DNA from: Eledone cirrhosa
Taxonomy: Eukaryota > Mollusca > Cephalopoda > Octopoda > Eledonidae
Direction of reading: 5' to 3'
DNA: 64,000 nt
Assembly (NCBI GenBank): GCA_964016885.1
Contig: OZ024742.1
Location: 121,019,870 to 121,083,869 of the forward strand
The notes under the pieces were generated by a model. That model worked only from the letters and a program-made list of their open reading frames with translations. It made no database searches and had not been told where the DNA came from. Below are positions 1 through 14,389 of the stretch, piece by piece. The position numbers and the translations under genes were made by a program. Numbering within the stretch: position 1 is the stretch's first letter; each line of letters starts with the position of its first letter.

Positions 1-49
1 TAGTTTTTCTCCCAATTCACTTATACTGCCATATTCATACATACTATCA
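1..49. other. Left flank of the 18-bp minisatellite
   Basis: About 45 bases of non-repetitive sequence precede the first recognisable 18-bp unit, so the left edge of the array is inside the window. Nothing recognisable is encoded here. It does not visibly continue the LINE that borders the array on the right. Confidence 0.7.
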
Positions 50-1479
50 TTACACACCATACTATCATTACACACCATACTATCATTACACACCACACTA
101 ACATTACACACCATACTGTCATTACAAACCACACTAACATTACACACCACACTATCATTACATACAACACTAACATTACACACCATACTAACATTACACA
201 CCACACTATCATTACACACCACACCAACATTACATACAACACTAACATTACACACCACACTAACATTACACACCACACTAACATTACACACCACACTAAC
301 ATTACACACCACACTAACATTACACACCCACACTAACATTACATACAACACTAACATTACACACCATACTAACATTACACACCACACTATCATTACACAC
401 CACACTAACATTACACACCACACCAACATTACACACCACACTATCATTACACACCACACTAACATTACACACCACACTAACATTACACACCACACTAACA
501 TTACACACCACACTAACATTACACACCCACACTAACATTACATACAACACTAACATTACACACCATACTAACATTACACACCACACTATCATTACACACC
601 ACACCAACATTACACACCACACTATCATTACACACCATACTAACATTACACACCACACTAACATTACACACCACACCAACATTACACACCACACTATCAT
701 TACACACCATACTAACATTACACACCACACTAACATTACACACCACACTAACATTACACACCACACCAACATTACACACCACACTAACATTACACACCAC
801 ACTAACATTACACACCCACACTAACATTACACACCACACTAACATTACACACCACACTAACATTACACACCACACTAACATTACACACCACACTAACATT
901 ACACACCAGACTATCATTACACACCACACTATCATTACACACCACACTATCATTACACACCATACTATCATTACACACCACACTAACATTACACACCACA
1001 CTATCATTACACACCATACTATCATTACACACCACACTAACATTACACACCACACTAACATTACGCACCACACCAACATTACACACCACACTAACATTAC
1101 ACACCACACTAACATTACACACCCCACTATCATTACACACCATACTATCATTACACACCACACTAACATTACACACCACACTAACATTACACACCACACT
1201 AACATTACACACCCCACTATCATTACACACCATACTATCATTACGCACCACACTAACATTACACACCACACTAACATTACACACCACACTAACATTACAC
1301 ACCACACTAACATTACACACCACACTAACATTACACACCACACTATCATTACACACCATACTATCATTACACACCACACTAACATTACGCACCACACTAA
1401 CATTACACACCACACTAACATTACACACCCACACTAACATTACACACCACACTAACATTACACACCCACACTAACATTA

Positions 1480-4400
1480 CACACCCCACTAACATTACAC
1501 ACCCCACTAACATTACACACCACACTAACATTACACACCACACCAACATTACACACCCACACTAACATTACACACCACACTAACATTACACACCACACTA
1601 ACATTACACACCACACTAACATTACATACAACACTATCATTACACACCATACTATCATTACACACCACACTAACATTACGCACCACACTATCATTACACA
1701 CCACACTAACATTACACACCACACTAACATTACACACCACCACTAACATTACGCACCACACTAACATTACACACCACACTAACATTACACACCCACACTA
1801 ACATTACACACCACACTAACATTACACACCACACTAACATTACACACCACATTAACATTACACACCACACTAACATTACATACAACACTATCATTACATA
1901 CCATACTATCATTACACACCACACTAACATTACGCACCACACTAACATTACACACCACACTAACATTACACACCCACACTAACATTACACACCACACTAA
2001 CATTACACACCACACTAACATTACACACCCACACTAACATTACACACCACACTAACATTACACACCACACTAACATTACACACCCACACTAACATTACAC
2101 ACCACACTAACATTACACACCACACTAACATTACACACCCACACTAACATTACACACCACACTAACATTACACACCCACACTAACATTACACACCACACT
2201 AACATTACACACCACACCAACATTACACACCACACTAACATTACACACCACACTAACATTACACACCACACTAACATTACACACCACACCAACATTACAC
2301 ACCCACACTAACATTACACACCACACTAACATTACACACCACACTAACATTACACACCCACACTAACATTACACATCACACTAACATTACACACCACACT
2401 AACATTACACACCACACTAACATTACACACCACACCAACATTACACACCACACCAACATTACACACCACACTAACATTACACACCACACTAACATTACAC
2501 ACGACACTAACATTACACACGACACTATCATTACACACCACACTAACATTACACACCACACTAACATTACACACCCACACTAACATTACACACGACACTA
2601 TCATTACACACCACACCAACATTACACACGACACTAACATTACACACGACACTATCATTACACACCACACTAACATTACACACCACACTAACATTACACA
2701 CCACACTAACATTACACACGACACTAACACTACACACGACACTATCATTACACACCACACTAACATTACACACGACACCAACATTACACACCACACTAAC
2801 ATTACACACCATACTAACATTACACACCACACTAACATTACACACCACACTATCATTACACACCACACTAACATTACACACGACACCAACATTACACACC
2901 ACACTAACATTACACACCATACTAACATTACACACCACACTAACATTACACACCACACTATCATTACGCACCACACTAACATTACACACCACACTAACAT
3001 TACACACCCCACTATCATTACACACCACACTAACATTACACACCACACTAACATTACACACCACACTAACATTACACACCACACTAACATTACACACCAT
3101 ACTAACATTACACACCACACTAACATTACACACCACACTATCATTACACACCACACTATCATTACACACCATACTAACATTACACACCATACTATCATTA
3201 CACACCATACTAACATTACACACCACACTATCATTACACACCACACTAACATTACACACGACACCAACATTACACACCACACTAACATTACACACCCCAC
3301 TATCATTACACACCACACTAACATTACACACCACACTAACATTACACACGACACCAACATTACACACCACACTAACATTACACACCCCACTATCATTACA
3401 CACCACACTAACATTACACACCACACTAACATTACACACCACACTAACATTACACACCATACTAACATTACACACCACACTAACATTACACACCACACTA
3501 TCATTACACACCACACTAACATTACACACGACACCAACATTACACACCACACTAACATTACACACCCCACTATCATTACACACCACACTAACATTACACA
3601 CCACACTAACATTACACACCACACTAACATTACACACCACACTAACATTACACACCACACTAACATTACACACCACACTAACATTACACACCACACTAAC
3701 ATTACACACCCCACTATCATTACACACCATACTATCATTACACACCACACTAACATTACACACCACACTAACATTACACACCACACCAACATTACACACC
3801 ACACTAACATTACACACCACACTAACATTACACACCACACCAACATTACATACAACACAAACATTACACACCCACACTAACATTACACACCACACTAACA
3901 TTACACACCACACTAACATTACATACAACACTATCATTACACACCACACTAACATTACACACCACACCAACATTACACACCACACCAACATTACACACCA
4001 CACTAACATTACACACCACACTAACATTACACACCACACTAACATTACACACCACACTAACATTACACACGACACTAACATTACACACGACACTATCATT
4101 ACACACCACACTAACATTACACACCACACTAACATTACACACCCACACTAACATTACACACGACACTATCATTACACACCACACCAACATTACACACGAC
4201 ACTAACATTACACACGACACTATCATTACACACCACACTAACATTACACACCACACTAACATTACACACCACACTAACATTACACACGACACTAACATTA
4301 CACACGACACTATCATTACACACCACACTAACATTACACACGACACCAACATTACACACCACAATAACATTACACACCACACTAACATTACACACCACAC

Positions 4401-5600
4401 TAACATTACACACCATACTAACATTACACACCACACTAACATTACACACCACACTATCATTACACACCACACTAACATTACACACGACACCAACATTACA
4501 CACCACACTAACATTACACACCCCACTATCATTACACACCACACTAACATTACACACCACACTAACATTACACACCACACTAACATTACACACCACACTA
4601 ACATTACACACCATACTAACATTACACACCACACTAACATTACACACCACACTATCATTACACACCACACTAACATTACACACGACACCAACATTACACA
4701 CCACACTAACATTACACACCCCACTATCATTACACACCACACTAACATTACACACCACACTAACATTACACACCACACTAACATTACACACCACACTAAC
4801 ATTACACACCATACTAACATTACACACCACACTAACATTACACACCATACTAACATTACACACCACACTATCATTACACACCACACTAACATTACACACG
4901 ACACCAACATTACACACCACACTAACATTACACACCCCACTATCATTACACACCACACTAACATTACACACCACACTAACATTACACACGACACCAACAT
5001 TACACACCACACTAACATTACACACCCCACTATCATTACACACCACACTAACATTACACACCACACTAACATTACACACCACACTAACATTACACACCAT
5101 ACTAACATTACACACCACACTAACATTACACACCACACTATCATTACACACCACACTAACATTACACACGACACCAACATTACACACCACACTAACATTA
5201 CACACCCCACTATCATTACACACCACACTAACATTACACACCACACTAACATTACACACCACACCAACATTACACACCACACTAACATTACACACCCCAC
5301 TATCATTACACACCACACTAACATTACACACCACACTAACATTACACACCACACTAACATTACACACCCCACTATCATTACACACCATACTATCATTACA
5401 CACCACACTAACATTACACACCACACCAACATTACATACAACACTAACATTACACACCCACACTAACATTACACACCACACTAACATTACACACCCCACT
5501 ATCATTACACACCATACTATCATTACACACCACACTAACATTACACACCACACCAACATTACATACAACACTAACATTACACACCACACTAACATTACAC
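1480..5600. repeat. Large direct duplication in the minisatellite, copy A
   Basis: This 4.1 kb block of variant units recurs almost unchanged at about 6176-10368. The offset is 4696 bp through most of the block and 4768 bp near the right end, because copy B has four extra 18-bp units (72 bp). The order of variant units and of 19-bp phase-shifting units is preserved over kilobases. That indicates one block duplication, not parallel slippage. Boundaries are accurate to about one unit. Confidence 0.9.
2350..5450. repeat. Higher-order modules of about 1.5 kb (two in copy A)
   Basis: Within copy A, the segments 2350-3864 (1514 bp) and 3864-5450 (1586 bp) show the same order of variant units, including runs of CGACAC units and of CCCACTATC units, and each is bounded by a 19-bp unit. 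The equivalents in copy B are 7046-8560 (1514 bp) and 8560-10218 (1658 bp). Lengths differ by multiples of 72 bp, which is four units. Confidence 0.75.
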
Positions 5601-6175
5601 ACCCCACTAACATTACACACCACACTAACATTACACACCACACCAACATTACACACCCACACTAACATTACACACCACACTAACATTACACACCACACCA
5701 ACATTACACACCACACCAACATTACACACCACACTAACATTACACACCCCACTATCATTACACACCATACTATCATTACACACCACACTAACATTACACA
5801 CCACACCAACATTACATACAACACTAACATTACACACCACACTAACATTACACACCCCACTAACATTACACACCACACTAACATTACACACCACACCAAC
5901 ATTACACACCCACACTAACATTACACACCACACTAACATTACACACCACACTAACATTACACACCACACTAACATTACATACAACACTATCATTACACAC
6001 CATACTATCATTACACACCACACTAACATTACGCACCACACTATCATTACACACCACACTAACATTACACACCACACCAACATTACATACAACACTAACA
6101 TTACACACCCCACTAACATTACACACCCCACTAACATTACACACCACACTAACATTACACACCACACCAACATTA

Positions 6176-9100
6176 CACACCCCACTAACATTACACACCC
6201 CACTAACATTACACACCACACTAACATTACACACCACACCAACATTACACACCCACACTAACATTACACACCACACTAACATTACACACCACACTAACAT
6301 TACACACCACACTAACATTACATACAACACTATCATTACACACCATACTATCATTACACACCACACTAACATTACGCACCACACTATCATTACACACCAC
6401 ACTAACATTACACACCACACTAACATTACACACCACCACTAACATTACGCACCACACTAACATTACACACCACACTAACATTACACACCCACACTAACAT
6501 TACACACCACACTAACATTACACACCACACTAACATTACACACCACATTAACATTACACACCACACTAACATTACATACAACACTATCATTACATACCAT
6601 ACTATCATTACACACCACACTAACATTACGCACCACACTAACATTACACACCACACTAACATTACACACCCACACTAACATTACACACCACACTAACATT
6701 ACACACCACACTAACATTACACACCCACACTAACATTACACACCACACTAACATTACACACCACACTAACATTACACACCCACACTAACATTACACACCA
6801 CACTAACATTACACACCACACTAACATTACACACCCACACTAACATTACACACCACACTAACATTACACACCCACACTAACATTACACACCACACTAACA
6901 TTACACACCACACCAACATTACACACCACACTAACATTACACACCACACTAACATTACACACCACACTAACATTACACACCACACCAACATTACACACCC
7001 ACACTAACATTACACACCACACTAACATTACACACCACACTAACATTACACACCCACACTAACATTACACATCACACTAACATTACACACCACACTAACA
7101 TTACACACCACACTAACATTACACACCACACCAACATTACACACCACACCAACATTACACACCACACTAACATTACACACCACACTAACATTACACACGA
7201 CACTAACATTACACACGACACTATCATTACACACCACACTAACATTACACACCACACTAACATTACACACCCACACTAACATTACACACGACACTATCAT
7301 TACACACCACACCAACATTACACACGACACTAACATTACACACGACACTATCATTACACACCACACTAACATTACACACCACACTAACATTACACACCAC
7401 ACTAACATTACACACGACACTAACACTACACACGACACTATCATTACACACCACACTAACATTACACACGACACCAACATTACACACCACACTAACATTA
7501 CACACCATACTAACATTACACACCACACTAACATTACACACCACACTATCATTACACACCACACTAACATTACACACGACACCAACATTACACACCACAC
7601 TAACATTACACACCATACTAACATTACACACCACACTAACATTACACACCACACTATCATTACGCACCACACTAACATTACACACCACACTAACATTACA
7701 CACCCCACTATCATTACACACCACACTAACATTACACACCACACTAACATTACACACCAGACTAACATTACACACCACACTAACATTACACACCATACTA
7801 ACATTACACACCACACTAACATTACACACCACACTATCATTACACACCACACTATCATTACACACCATACTAACATTACACACCATACTATCATTACACA
7901 CCATACTAACATTACACACCACACTATCATTACACACCACACTAACATTACACACGACACCAACATTACACACCACACTAACATTACACACCCCACTATC
8001 ATTACACACCACACTAACATTACACACCACACTAACATTACACACGACACCAACATTACACACCACACTAACATTACACACCCCACTATCATTACACACC
8101 ACACTAACATTACACACCACACTAACATTACACACCACACTAACATTACACACCATACTAACATTACACACCACACTAACATTACACACCACACTATCAT
8201 TACACACCACACTAACATTACACACGACACCAACATTACACACCACACTAACATTACACACCCCACTATCATTACACACCACACTAACATTACACACCAC
8301 ACTAACATTACACACCACACTAACATTACACACCACACTAACATTACACACCACACTAACATTACACACCACACTAACATTACACACCACACTAACATTA
8401 CACACCCCACTATCATTACACACCATACTATCATTACACACCACACTAACATTACACACCACACTAACATTACACACCACACCAACATTACACACCACAC
8501 TAACATTACACACCACACTAACATTACACACCACACCAACATTACATACAACACAAACATTACACACCCACACTAACATTACACACCACACTAACATTAC
8601 ACACCACACTAACATTACATACAACACTATCATTACACACCACACTAACATTACACACCACACCAACATTACACACCACACCAACATTACACACCACACT
8701 AACATTACACACCACACTAACATTACACACCACACTAACATTACACACCACACTAACATTACACACGACACTAACATTACACACGACACTATCATTACAC
8801 ACCACACTAACATTACACACCACACTAACATTACACACCCACACTAACATTACACACGACACTATCATTACACACCACACCAACATTACACACGACACTA
8901 ACATTACACACGACACTATCATTACACACCACACTAACATTACACACCACACTAACATTACACACCACACTAACATTACACACGACACTAACATTACACA
9001 CGACACTATCATTACACACCACACTAACATTACACACGACACCAACATTACACACCACACTAACATTACACACCACACTAACATTACACACCACACTAAC

Positions 9101-10368
9101 ATTACACACCATACTAACATTACACACCACACTAACATTACACACCACACTATCATTACACACCACACTAACATTACACACGACACCAACATTACACACC
9201 ACACTAACATTACACACCCCACTATCATTACACACCACACTAACATTACACACCACACTAACATTACACACCACACTAACATTACACACCACACTAACAT
9301 TACACACCATACTAACATTACACACCACACTAACATTACACACCACACTATCATTACACACCACACTAACATTACACACGACACCAACATTACACACCAC
9401 ACTAACATTACACACCCCACTATCATTACACACCACACTAACATTACACACCACACTAACATTACACACCACACTAACATTACACACCACACTAACATTA
9501 CACACCATACTAACATTACACACCACACTAACATTACACACCACACTATCATTACACACCACACTATCATTACACACCATACTAACATTACACACCATAC
9601 TATCATTACACACCATACTAACATTACACACCACACTATCATTACACACCACACTAACATTACACACGACACCAACATTACACACCACACTAACATTACA
9701 CACCCCACTATCATTACACACCACACTAACATTACACACCACACTAACATTACACACGACACCAACATTACACACCACACTAACATTACACACCCCACTA
9801 TCATTACACACCACACTAACATTACACACCACACTAACATTACACACCACACTAACATTACACACCATACTAACATTACACACCACACTAACATTACACA
9901 CCACACTATCATTACACACCACACTAACATTACACACGACACCAACATTACACACCACACTAACATTACACACCCCACTATCATTACACACCACACTAAC
10001 ATTACACACCACACTAACATTACACACCACACCAACATTACACACCACACTAACATTACACACCCCACTATCATTACACACCACACTAACATTACACACC
10101 ACACTAACATTACACACCACACTAACATTACACACCCCACTATCATTACACACCATACTATCATTACACACCACACTAACATTACACACCACACCAACAT
10201 TACATACAACACTAACATTACACACCCACACTAACATTACACACCACACTAACATTACACACCCCACTATCATTACACACCATACTATCATTACACACCA
10301 CACTAACATTACACACCACACCAACATTACATACAACACTAACATTACACACCACACTAACATTACAC
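6176..10368. repeat. Large direct duplication in the minisatellite, copy B
   Basis: Second copy of the 1480-5600 block. The clearest differences by eye are a four-unit (72-bp) length difference in the right third and a few base changes, for example CAG for CAC near 7759. The flanks diverge immediately on both sides. Near-identity over 4 kb implies a recent duplication in the genome or an uncollapsed assembly overlap. Confidence 0.9.
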
Positions 10369-11084
10369 ACGACACTAACATTACACACCACACTAACATT
10401 ACACACCACACTAACATTACACACCACACCAACATTACGCACCACACTAACATTACACACCACACCAACATTACACACCACACCAACATTACACACCACA
10501 CTAACATTACACACCACACTAACATTACACACCACACCAACATTACACACCACACTAACATTACGCACCACACTAACATTACACACCACACTAACATTAC
10601 ACACCACACCAACATTACACACCACACTAACATTACACACCCCACTATCATTACACACCATACTATCATTACACACCACACTAACATTACACACCACACC
10701 AACATTACACACCACACCAACATTACACACCACACTAACATTACACACCACACCAACATTACACACCACACTAACATTACACACCACACCAACATTACAC
10801 ACCACACTAACATTACACACCACACTAACATTACACACCACACCAACATTACACACCACACTAACATTACACACCACACTAACATTACACACCACACTAA
10901 CATTACACACCACACCAACATTACACACCACACCAACATTACACACCCACACTAACATTACACACCACACTAACACTACACACCACACTAACATTACACA
11001 CCACACTAACATTACACACCACACTATCGTTACACACCACACCAACATTACACACCACACCAACATTACACACGACACTAATAT

Positions 11085-12072
11085 TTGCCAACTTAAAGAA
11101 TGCCACAGTACTAAAGTATGAAGATGACATCAAGCTGTACCTTGAGAACACTATAGGTCTTGCTTGCAGTCTGACCTAGACACAATGCAACAATGGATCT
11201 CAGACTGGCAACTCAAGCTAGCTGTGGACAAGTGTACCACCATGCAGTTTGGGAGTAAAAACCCAGCCTCCACATACTCTCTCCACAGCACTAATATCAA
11301 GATGTCTTCTTGTGAACGTCAGCTGGGCATTATGGTCAGCAGCGATTTGCGTTGGATGAAGCACGTCTCTAAAATTGTCAAGAGGGCTGAGGGTGTCTTA
11401 GCATCACTCAGCAAGACCTTTGTCATCCGCTCTCCAGCTATCTATTTAAGGCTGTACATGGCTATGGTGTGGCCACACTTAGAATTTGCATTACCAGTCT
11501 GGAACCCCTATTTTGCTCAGAACATTGATCGCCTGGAAACTGTTCAGAGACGTGCAACCAAGCGAATACCCCCCACCAGGCATCTACCATACTCTGAGCG
11601 CCTTGCTTCCCTGGGCATGGATACATTGAAGCTCTGACGCCTGGCAACTGACTTGGTAAACACCCATAAAATTGTTAACCATCTTGCCAACAACAACCCT
11701 GAGTACCTTTTTAATCTCCATGTGTCTAACACACGTGGACATGCCCACAAAGTCAGAAAACAACACAGTTCCCATGACTTTCGGAAACATATTTTCACGC
11801 TGAGAGTTGCTGTAGCATGGAACAAACTACCTGCATCAGTTGTTAGCTGTCGAGACACTGCATCCTTTAAAACCTCCATGCTTCCCGAGATTCGCCAACA
11901 CTACACCTAATGTTCCCCCTCCATACACATACACACATGTATATCATGATTCATACACTATTCCCTTCCCTAACATTTGTATATTATTCTATGTACTATA
12001 CATGCACCTTTGATGAGTTGTAGTGCACCTGAGCACTGTACACAATAATTTCATTATTATTATTATTTTTAT
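11085..12072 (+). mobile_element. CR1/jockey-like non-LTR LINE, 5'-truncated, copy 1
   Basis: The 3' third of a LINE reverse-transcriptase ORF, joined on its 5' side directly to the minisatellite. RT motif C is visible as YEDD (11117-11128), a change from the usual YADD. A frameshift near 11155 follows, then an open segment from 11164 with the thumb and C-terminal signature (LGIMVSSDLRW, PHLEFALPVWNP, RRATKRIP). An in-frame TGA at 11635-11637 splits the ORF. The homologous codon in the 29 kb copy is CGA, so this looks like CpG decay. The frame continues to a TAA at 11908-11910 and includes the typical terminus with NKLPASVVS. The element ends in an ATT-repeat tail at about 12050-12072. The clade is assigned by eye as CR1/L2/jockey superfamily. 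Confidence 0.88.
11164..11910 (+). pseudogene. LINE reverse transcriptase C-terminal remnant
   Basis: About 248 codons in one frame with a single internal TGA at 11635-11637. The region covers the part of a CR1-type RT downstream of the catalytic YxDD box: a helix-rich stretch beginning QSDLDTMQQWISDWQLKL, the motif SSDLRWMKHVSKI, and the conserved end AWNKLPASVV. The endonuclease and the RT fingers and palm are absent, so it has no activity. Its closest relatives in the window are at 28866-29503 (minus) and 49847-50740 (plus). Confidence 0.85.
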
Positions 12073-12074
12073 TA

Positions 12075-12302
12075 TCCACCAGAGCATATTGGCTTCATTT
12101 CATTCTAGTCTTTACAAATCTTCTATAATCAAGACCCATGTCAGACTTCCATGTAACATTGCTGTACATTTGAAGACATTATACACTCTACCCTTCATTC
12201 TGAGAGAGATGCCCCGAGTTATTAGCATTGGTACTAGTTTCCTGGACATCTTCTATCCTATTCTTACACTCGCTACTACACCTTTAAAACAATCTGTGTG
12301 AC
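12075..12302 (-). mobile_element. Old zinc-finger LINE fragment
   Basis: Read on the minus strand this aligns with the post-RT segment of the zinc-finger LINE family (compare 27200-27430 minus and 39080-39260 minus). It keeps SLRMKGRVYN and TAMLHGS for the family's SLKMKGRLYD and TAMLHGS, with several stops. It abuts the tail of the CR1-like LINE. It is clearly older than the other copies of this family. Confidence 0.7.
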
Positions 12303-12779
12303 ATATGTTATCAAAAATTCTTTATAAAAACTACATGATGGTGGAGGGACTCCAGTATAATCTTGGCCATGATGATTAAAATATACTAGTGACATATTCT
12401 CAATGGGATGGTTATTCTTATCTACAACAGATACCTGAAAGAAAAAATGAGGGTAATATTGGAGAAGAAAATACAAATCTCTATACCACTTCTTTTGCTA
12501 TTGTTACTAAGCATAAGAAGTATACTTGGCTATCTGTTTCAAAAGCTGGCAGTAGAGCAGAAATCTTTACACAAAAATAATAATAATAATTAGATTGACC
12601 CATAGAAATTCCACGGTTGATGACAAAAAAGACCTAATTATTCTGACATATATTTATACACTCACACATAATTAATTTCCTAATGTTCATAGTTTTGTTG
12701 AAGTAATTTATCACCTGTTGATTGATAGATGGAAAAGAAAGTGGAATTATTATGATCTACCTCAATAGCTAATAATTAA
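12303..12779. other. No gene seen
   Basis: AT-rich sequence with short ATA/AAT microsatellites (12578-12592). The short ORFs here lack recognisable domains. Confidence 0.5.
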
Positions 12780-12780
12780 T

Positions 12781-12880
12781 AATTGTTTCTATTTTTGGCA
12801 CAAGGCCATCATTTACCCAGTGCATTACTGGTACTTTATTTTATCGACCCCGTAAGGATGAAAGGCAAAGTTGACCTCGG
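12781..12880 (-). mobile_element. tRNA-derived SINE (main family), 5'-truncated
   Basis: The minus strand carries the 3' body of the window's main SINE: the CCTTACGGGGTCGATAAAA motif, then AAAGTACCAGTAATGCACTG, then the end containing TGTGCCAAAA. Flanking AATAATTAATAA-type sequence on both sides could be a target-site duplication or simple AT-rich background. Confidence 0.85.
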
Positions 12881-12945
12881 CTAATAATTAATAATAATAA
12901 TAATTAATAATATTGCAATTATTATGTAGTAACATTACTTGATAG

Positions 12946-13250
12946 AGTGTGTAGCTCGGAGATCAGAGAGTTACTCCAGATTGAGCTGCTACTTCTCCAA
13001 ATTGAAAAATCACTGCTCGATATTACAGACATGTGGTCAGAATGTCTAAGGAAAATACCACTGGGCAGATTTTATGGCCAAAACCAACCAGCAGGGGACC
13101 CAGGGGTAGACCATGAGCAAGATGGTTGGATAACATCCATAAGTTTAGTTGGTCTTGCTTGGGGATCTAGCTGGATCAGTTGGAAATGGTTGCCTCTGAC
13201 AGGACCCACTGGAAAGTATGCTTGAAGACTCTGCCTCCACAGCCCTCTCA
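12946..13250 (+). mobile_element. LINE 3'-ORF fragment of a second non-LTR family
   Basis: Plus-strand decayed coding sequence resembling the C-terminal end of a LINE ORF: SSEIRELLQIELLLLQIEKS, then a decayed RMS-type segment, then a stretch corresponding to RPRGRPRTRW..NIHKLSW, then LDQLEMVASDRTHWK and CLKTLPPQP. Homologous minus-strand pieces occur at 61450-61650 and 62240-62520, and part of the same tail at 55143-55330. A GAA microsatellite follows immediately, so the element's 3' end probably seeded that tract. Confidence 0.7.
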
Positions 13251-13394
13251 GGAAGAAGAAGAAGAAGAAGAAGAAGAAGAAGAAGAAGAAGAAGAAGAAG
13301 AAGAAGAAGAAGAAGAAGAAGAAGAAGAAGAAGAAGAAGAAGAAGAAGAAGAAGAAGAAGAAGAAGAAGAAGAAGAAGAAGAAGAAGAAGAGAA
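13251..13394 (+). repeat. Uninterrupted (GAA)n tract, about 47 units
   Basis: About 140 bases of pure GAA repeat on the plus strand (TTC on the minus), followed by an impure G/A-rich tail to about 13410. It gives chance poly-Glu, poly-Arg and poly-Ser frames. Pure polypurine mirror repeats of this type can form triplex (H-DNA) structures in principle. Confidence 0.97.
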
Positions 13395-13410
13395 GGGGGA
13401 GGAGGAGGAA

Positions 13411-14379
13411 ATAAAACATAGCATTATCACAGAATTCTTCATAGGTGGTTGTGTTTGTTTTCTCATATGACTTCATCAACTTGTGTTTGCATACAGAACC
13501 AATATTCATATAGACTGTATAGTGATATAATCAACCTGGCCTACATACTCAATCATTTGCTGGAGTGTGTATGTGTGTGTGTTTATGTGCATGCGTGTAT
13601 GAGTGTCTAAGAGCTGTGATAAGTGTTTTCATTAGCTACAGGCTATTATAAACATAGTGTTTAGCTTCAAACTGAGTAGTAATAAGCTGAAGAAAAATAA
13701 TATTTTCTTGTGATAGGGTACAGGTAGTATTATCAGAAGTGGTGGTACCTAATAGCTACAGCTAGGTGAGCTAAAGAGTATAGAATTTAGTGTGATACCC
13801 AAAGATATAATGAAATAGTTACAGTGAATATGATCTGAAAGCTGAGCTGTTTACATAATACTTTATTCACTCAACTATATTGGTTCTATCCCACATTGCT
13901 TAGTACACAATAAATATTGATTAAACTGTTAGATCAGTAACAATATTATAATCTAATACAATATTTTGTTGTAATAACTTTGAAATTCTTTATCATCCAC
14001 CTTAGATATTTGTATAAAAATATTTCATTGTTTTGAACAAAAAGCACAGTTGGCATGTCTTTTTTACTTTCCATACAATGGGTCACATGTATCCTCATTT
14101 TTTTTTCTAAGCACATGATAACACGTTATGATTACATCATGTTTGGTCAACAAAGAACTCATAATAATAAATGTAGTTTGATGATAGTGGATTTTATCAA
14201 TTCATCTCAATGTGAATCAGTTTTGTCCTGCTGTGCTATTGTAATATTTTTAAATTGGTAAAAATATTCATACACTTATTACCACACATGGCATACTGTT
14301 TCACCCCTTTCACCACCTCACCTGTCACACCCTTGAAATTATACTTACCATATCCCCATCCATTGCTCCTTACCCATAC
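13411..14379. other. No gene seen
   Basis: AT-rich non-coding sequence with a short GT-rich patch at 13565-13600. No ORF with recognisable protein homology and no clear repeat family. Confidence 0.5.
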
Positions 14380-14389
14380 TCTGTAGGGC

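Larger units (their letters stand above)
50..11086. repeat. 11 kb 18-bp minisatellite (satellite-scale array)
   Basis: Uninterrupted head-to-tail array of the unit ACACCACACTAACATTAC and close variants (CTATC for CTAAC, CATAC, CCCAC, CGACAC, CACCAAC, TTACGC, TACAACAC). There are roughly 600 units. A minority are 19 bp because of one extra C (CACACCCACACTAAC), and these shift the reading frame. Eighteen bases is six codons and the minus strand has two stop-free frames, MLVWCV and VCNVSV. This gives many chance ORFs of up to about 700 residues that end where the 19-bp units occur. They have only six-residue periodicity, no domain and no codon constraint, so I do not call them genes. The right border lies at about 11086, inside LINE sequence. 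Confidence 0.97.

Noticed and set aside
8831..10939. 702-codon minus-strand ORF of repeated MLVWCV/VCNVSV
   Set aside because: Pure by-product of an 18-bp repeat with stop-free frames; no domain and no codon bias. The same applies to the other minus-strand ORFs in 21-11078.
50..11086. CRISPR array
   Set aside because: There are no unique spacers; the units are contiguous 18-mers and the genome is eukaryotic in character.
50..11086. Telomeric or subtelomeric repeat
   Set aside because: The unit (TAATGTTAGTGTGGTGTG on the G-rich strand) is not TTAGGG-like and complex sequence borders it on both sides.
13180..13509. Poly-Glu, poly-Arg, poly-Ser and poly-Phe ORFs
   Set aside because: Six-frame reading of the GAA microsatellite.
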